Made by a program: the position numbers and the translations under genes
The notes under the pieces: model-generated
Databases searched by the model: none
Told to the model about the DNA's origin: nothing
The model's input: only the letters and a program-made list of their open reading frames with translations
Shown: positions 20,743-29,712 of the stretch, piece by piece
Position numbering within the stretch: position 1 is the stretch's first letter
Layout: the number at the start of each line of letters is the position of its first letter
NCBI GenBank assembly: GCA_020536535.1
Contig: JAHLWZ010000918.1
Coordinates: forward strand, 8,153-47,715
DNA from: Pelomyxa schiedti
Lineage: Eukaryota > Evosea > Pelobiontida > Pelomyxidae
Reading direction: 5' to 3'
Length of the DNA: 39,563 nt

Positions 20743-22847
20743 TCAATTGTTCCTACCTTGTTTCATGACTTGCAGGAACTCAGTTTCACTTATTTTTTCG
20801 TCCCTGTTTGTATCCAGGCACAAGAAAAGCTTGTCAATGTATTCATCCAGAGTCCTTATTGGTACGTCAAATGAAAAGGGTGCCTATGATACAAAAGCAC
20901 AAGTACATTGGGTGCTTCTTCTTTATGAGCTTGAATAGACCACCCTCACCAAGGACGTGCTTCAATTCCTCTTTTGTAATGTCACCAGATTGGTCCTATG
21001 TGTTGTGAAAGTTGTAGGTGGCACCCAGGGCAGATATGATGAACTCGTACCAAGTCGAATACTGTGAATATGAAGTGCAACTTGTCAGTCACAGACCCCT
21101 TGAGCATTATTGATAGCCCGACCATCATCTCCCTGAAGTCAATGTCTGCGTGTACAGTGAATCAATAGAATTTAGTTGTGACGACACTTTTCTTAAGGGA
21201 TTTATAATAGTAGTTAATTAGTAGTAGAATGCAGGTGCGTACAGTTGTTTCCGTCGCTGTCAAATACATCGAATACAGTCTGAAGAACTTCCTTATTTCC
21301 GCTCCAGTGTGGCGCCGCCTTGTGCACAAGTGCACAGAATGTTTCAAAGTTGAGGAGATTCGACGGGGCAGCCTGCTGCCTGGCTGAAGACGATGATGAA
21401 GAGGAGGGAGAAGAATCCAACGAAGTGGACGCGGCCGCGAACTGGCTGCGGAGCATGCGCAGCTCCTGTTCGGTGAAGTGCGTGGCTTTGGCCAGCGCGG
21501 CCATTTGCCTTCCCGACAGTTGCATTTGGGTGTCGGCAACTACTGCGTTGCGGGTTTCGTAAAGCATCGAGGACAGAGTGCTGGTGCTGATTTTCAGAGT
21601 CAACTTGTCAACCTATGTTGGGAAGGATATGCATTGAGTTTATGTGTGAGGATAGTCACGCTTTGGTTGTATGGATGGATGGATGAATGAATAGAGGGAA
21701 TGTACTTCGCGGAAGAAAGCTGGCAGGTCTGATATGGCTAGAGTGTGGGGAAGAGCGTGGCACAGTTCAACGCACTTGTGGGCGGAGGAGGCATCAAGGC
21801 CTTCGAGTCCCGCACGGTGCAATAGTGCGATGCAAGTAGCATAGATGGGCGTAACATTGCCTGCGGTGATGAGGCGGTCCCACAGGTTCCACAATATACT
21901 GCCGGAGAACTGATGGGCAAAGCAGCATAGAACCCAGCTTGTAGTGATTAGGCTGTGATGTATTTTGCAGGTGTCTAAGGCCGTGAGAACAGACGGTAGG
22001 TGTTGCTGGAGCATTTTTTCTAGAACTCCTTGTGCAACAAGAAGGCCTGCAGGATTTTAGAAGAAAAGTACTTCCAGGCACTTCAACCAATCATATGGTC
22101 ACTGTAGCATTCAAGGCCAATTATATTTGCAACTCGATCAAAAAGCCAAAAAGCGCATTCTTCCGCGCGCTCATCGATGATAGGAAGAAAGCAACCACAC
22201 CCGAGTAGGGCTGTTGCTGCAATATCATTCAAGGATTGAGTATAACCAACTTGGAAGGGGTGAGAAAATTATGGAGAAAATCGGGGAGAACTGTCAGGGT
22301 GCAGAGCTGCGAAAGCTACAAGCAAGTTGCGGAGTAATACATGCGCACGGCCAGAGCCACTGAAAAAAGAGCACTCTAATGAGCCAAACAATTAGGAATA
22401 AAATAACAGCCCGGATAGAACCCGTGAATGTGCGAGGTAAGTCCAACCCAATTTGAGTCAGGATTGTCTCAGGAACCTTAATAACAACAAAAGGAAGGGT
22501 AAAAAGAAATAAAGCAAATCAAATGCCCAAAACAGCTCAGCAAACGGCAATCGCACCTGCTTGGATTTCAGCGCTTGGTAGGACACGTTTGACACGGCGT
22601 TGAGATCGATTATGGGTTGCGCCACGAACCTCCACGCAATAGCGCGTTCGTTGGCCAGCTTCGCGGTTGGCCACGAGCCCCGGTTGCGGTCGCCCACGGC
22701 CACCCCGTATGCGTCGCGCCCAAACAACTCGTCGCGGTCCGCTGACGTCATCACGTTGCTGACGTCACTGGTGGAATCAACTGCTTGCGTGGGAGGCGTG
22801 CACTTGGTGGCGCTCGTTGCCTGCGTGCCCGTTGGTGCCCCGGACAT
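20743..22847 (-). CDS. TBC-domain Rab GTPase-activating protein with EF-hands
   Basis: A RabGAP predicted to switch off a Rab GTPase in membrane traffic, with calcium-binding EF-hands. Nine exons (22847-22557, 22476-22422, 22375-22292, 22249-22088, 22046-21706, 21612-21243, 21145-21051, 20995-20901, 20854-20743) give 534 aa. The TBC fold holds both catalytic fingers: Arg112 in DLPRTF and Gln148 in IGYTQSLNDIAA. The second half of the TBC domain reads TTSWVLCCFAHQFSG and LWDRLITAGNV. After a Ser-rich linker three EF-hand loops follow: DSDGNNYIDFRE, DLDQSGDITKEE and DTNRDEKISETE (the last has Glu in place of the usual Gly). The TBC then EF-hand order recalls TBC1D8/TBC1D9, but no GRAM domain is seen before the TBC. 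All introns are GT-AG. Confidence 0.87.
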
Positions 22848-23185
22848 AATACCGAACCGAATTAATATTAATTCGATTTTCTCACAGTTCAAAGAAAAGG
22901 GGACTGCATTGGCCTTCATCTGGTTCCAAGTTCTCTGTCGTTGCATATTGCTCTCAGAGGTGTGCCTCAAACTACACTCTCAGTCTGGTGTGTGGGACAC
23001 GCACCCGAAAAGTGATGTCGTCGTTTTCCGCAAAGGGAATTTCTGACAAAAAATAAGAAAAAAAACCAAAAAACCAAAAAGCGGGTGAGTTGTGGTAGCG
23101 GTGGTTGTGTGCGTGCTGCGACAAACAACGACAACGACAATCTACGTTTTGATTACGTTCTTATGCGGTAATTAGGGGCGGGGCC
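22848..23185. promoter_or_regulatory. Divergent intergenic region, TBC RabGAP / BIRC6-type E2
   Basis: A 338-bp gap between divergent start codons. A 16-bp perfect palindrome, GAATTAATATTAATTC at 22859-22874, lies 12 bp upstream of the RabGAP start. The other side is A-rich and then ACAACGACAACGACAA near 23126-23141. Nothing else was recognised. Confidence 0.4.
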
Positions 23186-25866
23186 ATGTCGGACTCTGAT
23201 GACTCGTTCGAACCGGACTTTCCTGAAGATGAGGCGCCACCATCAGCAACAGCAGCAACAACAACAACAACGTCACCATCCGAAGACGGCGTACGCATTA
23301 CATCACCCTCCCCCTGCTTTTCTTTTCTTTTGCCTTGTTTTCTTGCCTCTATTCTTACCTTTTCCTTCCCTCCCTTTCCTTTTCCTTTTTCCCCTCTCCC
23401 TTTTTCTCTCAGATCGTGAAATTCATATGGGACGGGTGTGAATACCGATGCCCTGTGTATATGCAACAGGGCTGTGCCGCAGGAGCATCAACATGGGACC
23501 AGATTGAGGTCTCATACAGGACGCAATTGGTTGAGCTTCAGAAAAAAACCAAGAGCTTCGCAAAGAAATCCGAGCGCGATGAGGATGATTCCCCAAGGAT
23601 CGCTGGTGAAGAACCTGAACATGGTGGTACGTGAACAATGTGGTACAATCTTCTGCTTACTGTGGAACAGGATGGGCCAAAGGCACGGGTTACGGTTCTG
23701 ATTATTCCTCTGAGAATAGCCGGGTACCTGTGATGCGTAACGTTGTTTTCCCTCATTTTTCCTTAGTTTGATATGAATGCCTATTTGGCTGCTAAAAAAG
23801 AAGAAGATGAACTGGCTGAAACTTTCCTTACTAGTACTACTCTTGTACCTTCTATTGTATTTCAGAACTTTTTACACTTAACAGAGCTTATAAGTGCCTT
23901 TGACCAACCAGACGAGGTTCCGTATAACATGATTGAGAGGACTTCTATGCTGTCTATTCTGTACTCCTACTTGATGAACGATTCCCTTCTCGACATGTCT
24001 ATGTAGGTGCCCCAGACTGTGAGTCCTACTTAAAATTGTACAGGCATCCGGGTCTCTATGCCTCTCTATTTCAGATTTGCCAAATACTTGCATCACGTGA
24101 AGAGCTCTTCCCTCTTCTATTTTGTGCCACACAAGTACTTTGACCATACCGTTTCTTTTTCCTTATTCGATCAAAGACACAGAAGCCCTTATTCTCTCTT
24201 CTAAAGAAGCAAAATGACATTGCAACTAAGACAATGAAACTTGCCCACAACACGACTGAGGATGAGGGTGACGCTGCCATAACAAAGGTATGGCTACAAG
24301 TCACTTTGACTTCCATAACACTTGGAAGATTATGAAAGGCATAACAGAGTCTTACGAATCGGCCTATGCCAGACTTGCCAGCCTAACAGGGACCCCTGTA
24401 TCTAAACCCAAGACATCAACCGATACAACAACCGATACAGCATCATCATCAGCGTCAACCACAACCACAACGAGCACCACAACCTCATCAAGTACCACAA
24501 GTTCTGAATCCCAAGGTGGGGACTGGATAGATCCCAGTTTCTATAACAGCCAGTTGGAGCCATTTATGTTCGATGTGAGTATATTTGTAGTCTTTTATTG
24601 ATTTGACAATTGAGTAGATGACTACAATGGAAATATCCAGCCACCATTACAACAGGTTGTCTTTCGTTCCCCTTGCAATTTGCTTATGACGCACAGTGAG
24701 ATTCAGAGCAGTGGTTCCGCTTCTAAAATTAAAGCTCTGCGGATAGCACAGGAGCAAGCAACGTACTGAACGCCCGTTCCTTTTTTGTGCTAATGACGTC
24801 TCTCAGACTAGCTACCTGTCTTCCCATCAACAGTGATTCGAGTATTTTTGTTCGTGTCGACTCGGATCACATGGACGTTTTAAGAGCACTTATCACGGGT
24901 AATTTGTTATAAGAAAAAAGCCATTGTTCATGCCGGACTAGGACCAATGGCATCAGACTATGGAAGAGATAGCACCCCTTATGCCGGTGGTGCCTTCATG
25001 TTCGACATCTTCATTGTACTCGACCTTCTCTTTCTTTTCTTCTTTTTAAACTTGTTATCATTTATAGCCTTCAAATTATCCCAGTGGCCCACCACATGTA
25101 AATCTTCAGACAACCGGAGGAGGAACAGTACGTTTCAATCCAAACTTGTACGAATGTGGCAAAGGTATACCGTTAATTTACTTTCCCATTTTTTTTTAAA
25201 AAACCCCAGTCTGTTTGTCACTTCTCGGAACTTGGGATGGTGATGAGGTACTATTGTATTCCTTTACGTTTTCTAAGCACACACAAGGGAGAGAACTGGA
25301 ATTCGGAAACTAGTACTCTTCTTCAAGTTTTGATATCTATCCAGAGTTTGATTTTTATTCCGCAACCCTACTTTAATGAACCCGGCTATGAATCTGAAAT
25401 GGGTTTCGCTCCTGTGTAGTAAAGAAACTTCCTAACCTTCTTTTCTCCGCCCTCAGGCACTTCAAATGGTGACCAAAACAGCCGAAACTACAACGAGGTA
25501 ACACATTAATATCTTCATACGCTCTTTTTACAATTGTTTCAGAGAATACGTGAAGGCACACTAAAACACGCTATACTCGGACAGCTTCAACACCCGTCCC
25601 CCGGCTTCGAGGTCTTTCCCTTTCCTTTTTATAGCATTTCCATTTCCTTATCCCGCGAATTCCCGCACTGACACTGATGCCAGGATGTGATCAAAATGCA
25701 CTTCTACATGGAACAGCACCGCATTGTTGAACAAGTGCGGAGATGGATACAAGAGGCCAACAAATTCAACAACTCCAGCCACGCATCACGGCTACAGAGC
25801 GACCTCGACACCCTCACCCCGCTACTCAAGGCCCTTTCCTATCCTTATGGCACCCTCAAACCCTGA
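23186..25866 (+). CDS. BIRC6-type ubiquitin-conjugating enzyme (stand-alone)
   Basis: A large E2 whose catalytic region matches the C-terminal UBC domain of BIRC6/BRUCE. Seventeen exons, from 23186-23290 to 25684-25866, phase into 622 aa. An acidic N-terminus ([12 protein letters not shown]) is followed by a short Cys-containing stretch and [13 protein letters not shown]. Next comes a helical region like the one preceding the BIRC6 UBC ([30 protein letters not shown]), then a Thr/Ser-rich linker. The UBC fold reads [52 protein letters not shown] with catalytic Cys476, then [19 protein letters not shown] and a helical C-terminus. BIR repeats and the rest of the giant BIRC6 scaffold are absent. 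All introns are GT-AG. A free E2 of this type suggests E2/E3-hybrid-like activity without the apoptosis-inhibitor part; this is inferred. Confidence 0.88.
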
Positions 25867-26065
25867 ACTGAGGGGCCAAATAGAACTTGGCATAGGGTTT
25901 TTGGAAAAAAAGCCAAACGGCTAAAAACCTAAACATCGCCGGTAGATCGCGCTTCGATGTTTTCCCCGGCTTTTCCAAATCAATCAAACAAACAGACAAA
26001 AAAAAAAAAAACAGATCTTCAGTTTGTGACCGTCGTTTGGTTGGGCGTGTGTCGGCTTTCCGGAA

Positions 26066-29000
26066 ATGACGACCATACTGCGTAAGATGGTGTCCAAGCA
26101 GAAGAGGAGGTTCGAGGGAGGTGGTTTTGACCTCGACCTGAGCTACATTGAGTCTAGAATAATAGGTGCATTTCCCTCCATCCTGAATGCTGGAGTTTTG
26201 TTCTTTCGTTTCTTGACAATCAAAAGCGATGGGCTACCCGAGTGAGTCAATAGAGGGGTTGTACAGGAACAAAATGTCTGATGTGCAAAGGTTTGTCATG
26301 ATTGATCTCTTTTTTTTTTCCCCTTAAAACCAAAAGATTCTTGGATTCACGTATGTACCCTGTAAGAGATTACCTTTCCTGATCCCAAAATTGAACAGTT
26401 CACGATAACCACTACAAAGTGTACAACTTGTATGACACACTTTTTCCCTTTTTTCGAAAAATTAATGTTGGGTGAAGATGTGCAGAGAGGAAATATGACC
26501 ACGCAAAGTTTCACAACAGAGGTCTTTTATTTTAGAATTATGAGGGCCTTCGGAATAACTTCCTTAGTCGCGGAGTTCCCCTATTCTGACCACACTTCTC
26601 CCCCTCTCGCTTTGACTCTAGCTTTTTGCTTGGATGCTGTATGCACAATACTACTTACTTTACCCTCAATCTCTTCAGGAGAAATTCCTTGATTCGGACC
26701 CCTCCAATGTTATTGTAGTCCATTGCAAGGTAAATTGGAATCTCCGTATCCTCTCTTACCTCTTTTTTCATTAGGCTGGAAAGGTAATTGGTGGAGTGTC
26801 TCCAAAGCTGCTAACATGAACAGGGTAGGACAGGTACCTTCATTTCTTGCCTACTACTGTGGCTTCACATGTGCGGTACTGCTTCTGAAGCCATGAGACT
26901 GTTTGGAAATAAGAGAACTCTTAACGGCAGGGTAGAACTTCCCTTAGTTTAAACGCTTAACAATCATACAGGGAATAACTATCCCATCACAAGAGAGAAC
27001 AGTTAGGTACTTCGAAAAGTTTACAACTGGCCATCGCCTAGGAACGCCCCCACCGCCTCTTCCCGCGGAGAGGACAGTTGTATTAATGCACATTCTGATG
27101 AAAACTATACCTAACATGGATAGAGCAGGAGGATGTGGTATGTAAACAAATTGCAAAGCCTGGGGTAATTTTTTTTCCCTCAGAGCCCTGGCTTTCCATT
27201 TCTCAATGTGGGAAAACTGTTTATTCATCCAAACCATTGGTTGACAGACATTACTCCCTTTTGCACTGACGACTAGCAGAGGGTGAAAAAAGGAACTTCC
27301 TCTGTGGAGATAGAGTGTGACCACACAATGCTTCTCAATGATATCAACATTCACTTTTTCCACAAAAATTCAAGTGTAAGCCTTTTACACTTCGTTGGTA
27401 TTATTAACACCCGTAGTGCAAGATGTTCTCACTTTCGTTCCACACGTCGTTTCTTAAAGAAAACCTTACTTTCCTCAAGGTGTTTTAGCATTTTATTCTA
27501 ACTCTGTTTTTACTCCTTTTTCAGCACGATTTGGATCGAGCCTGTAAAGATAAACTTCACAAAACTTTCCCCCCGAATTTTTCTGTATTCTCTTGTTCAA
27601 TGATCTTTTTTATGCCTGAAGTTCATGAGGTAACTCTGAATTTTTGTGAATTTTCCCAAAGACCTGTGGAAACAATTACCTGTTTCTTGTGTAAGAAACC
27701 TGTCTCACCTCGTGACATGACTGCAAACTGCGAGTATCCAGTCTAAGCCTCTTTTTTACTTGACTTACTGGAAAAAAGGGACCGAATATGGCACTGGGAT
27801 TGTGCTTTGTGCATAAAGTGTGGAAAGCATGTGGTAAGAAATGTTCGTTTGCTGTCTATACTAATACTATGTTAGGGAGATTGCTGTACCTTTACTCCAG
27901 ACAAGACTCCAATATGCATTTTGTGTGCAGTATCCAACGAGGACACAGCAGGAACATTTAAGGGATTCTTCACTTTCTGTGAAGGGTGTGGAGAAGTAAG
28001 GGTGATGTAGAGCCTGGCGCTGTATTTTATTCTATTAGGTCATTGACTCAGAGCTGTACGAACAAATTAGTGACGTCAAATGGCACCAATGGTGCTTTAA
28101 GTGCAGTGTGTGCTCCAAAGGCCTAGTAGGCGAAGAGGAGTACACTGTTCTCAGGAAAAAGCTTTTTTGCAAAGATTGTGCCAGTACGGCATCTCATCTC
28201 CGCCGCTTGTCTAACACCTATTATTTAGAACCAGTACTTGATCACCCAAACGATCCCGTTGTCCCTCCTGGTTTTTTCCTCATTTAATCTTGCCCTCCTA
28301 AATCTTACAAGAGCCCGTTCCCGAGCCTACGCCTGTCCACGAAGAACCAAAACCAATACCTCCTCCAGATCCAATACTGCCGCCACCTCCCCCGCTTGAC
28401 ATTCCACCTCCGACGGCAGCCCCTCCGCCACCCACACCTGCCCCTCCCCCTCCAACGCCGGCCCCTCCTTCGCCCGCGCCTCCACCCCCCACGCCTGCTC
28501 CACCCCCGCCGACTCCTGCTCCGCCTCCACCAACACCTGCTCCACCGCCAATACATACTCCCTCGCCCCAGCCCACACTTCCCACTGTATCATGTGCATC
28601 TACAACTACCAGCAGTTGGAGTACCCCAGATCATGGCGCAGCTGCTAAGAAAGAGTGGCGCAAGTCAGGTGTGCCAGTTTCCGGTGGTGGAAATACAAGA
28701 CAATCCCGCCTCTCAATCAATGGTATGCCTTACCATATGCCCTCTTAAGTAAAATCATTTGTAGAATCTCGCATGCGTGCCAACTTGCCAACTTGCTCCG
28801 AGTGCACTAAGTTCATTCTCCCCGATCAGGACCATCTTATGGCGCTTGGTGGTCATTACCACTCCATGTGTTTCTGCTGCGTGAAGTGCAAGCATCCATT
28901 CGAAGACACAAAATTCTTCCTTTGGTACTGTCCAACAAAAGTATTCAATTTAACCAATATCCTGAAGGAAAGGGAAACCACATTGCCAAACCTGTGAGAC

Positions 29001-29588
29001 AGAGCTCCGCCTTTCTGAACTTCCAAAATGTGGTTTTTGCAAACAGCCTATTGTACAAGGACCTTACATCACTGATGCAGCTGTACGTTCTCTCAACTTC
29101 CCTCTTTTCACTGACTACTTCGAAAGGGTGGGAAGTACCATAAACAGTGCTTCCTCTGCGTGTTTTGCGGAAATAGTATCACAGGACCCTACTTCAACAG
29201 GGATGGCAAGATTTATTGCCCAGGAGATTTCGAGAGGCTATTTGCCATCCCTTGCCGAGCCTGTTCACAGCCAATAACACAGGGTGCCCATGTACAGGCG
29301 GTATGAACCAGCCCCGTTTTCTTCTCCAATCTCACTGCTATTTATGGACCTGCTCCATTGCGTTTGGATTAGCTGTCCTACACATACCACATGCACTGCT
29401 TCTGCTGTTCCTACTGCCAAGAACTCCTAGAAGGAAAGCCCTTCTTCAATACCGGAGGTGAGCCCTCATGTGAGAAATGTGCTGTACAAGCGGCACAAGC
29501 CGCGGCAGCATCAGCGGCCTCACCCGCAGCCGATCCCTCTGACCCCTCGTTATCCTCTACTCCCCCTACTGACTCTTCCTCATCCTGA
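26066..29588 (+). CDS. PTEN phosphatase fused to five LIM domains
   Basis: Predicted PI(3,4,5)P3 3-phosphatase joined in frame to a LIM adaptor. Twenty-two exons (26066-26165, 26227-26290, 26337-26350, 26399-26429, 26478-26521, 26568-26638, 26679-26729, 26775-26783, 26824-26931, 26972-27137, 27184-27239, 27280-27375, 27423-27479, 27525-27733, 27779-27833, 27876-27995, 28039-28270, 28312-28722, 28765-28924, 28968-29082, 29127-29300, 29373-29588) give 852 aa. The N-terminal basic lipid-binding motif (KQKRRFEGGGFDLDL) and the P-loop HCKAGKGRTG are intact, with Cys124 and Arg130. A C2 domain follows to about 320. LIM1 342-393 and LIM2 412-464 precede a Pro-rich linker (about 480-600), then LIM3 642-694, LIM4 706-757 and LIM5 766-817, all with complete zinc ligands. 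One open exon (27525-27733) holds both the end of C2 and the first LIM cysteines, so the join is not an annotation artefact. The usual PTEN acidic tail is missing. Confidence 0.88.
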
Positions 29589-29712
29589 ACAACCAACACC
29601 AACCAAAAACAAACAATAAGTACTAGTATAACAAACATTTGAAATAAATACACCATTTTGGGAGTTTGCAATTTCATTTCTATTTTCCACTATGTAGGTA
29701 CAGGCATGCCCC

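Noticed and set aside
28298-28599. Gly-rich and Arg/Trp-rich minus-strand frames
   Set aside because: They are antisense shadows of the Pro-rich linker of the PTEN-LIM gene.
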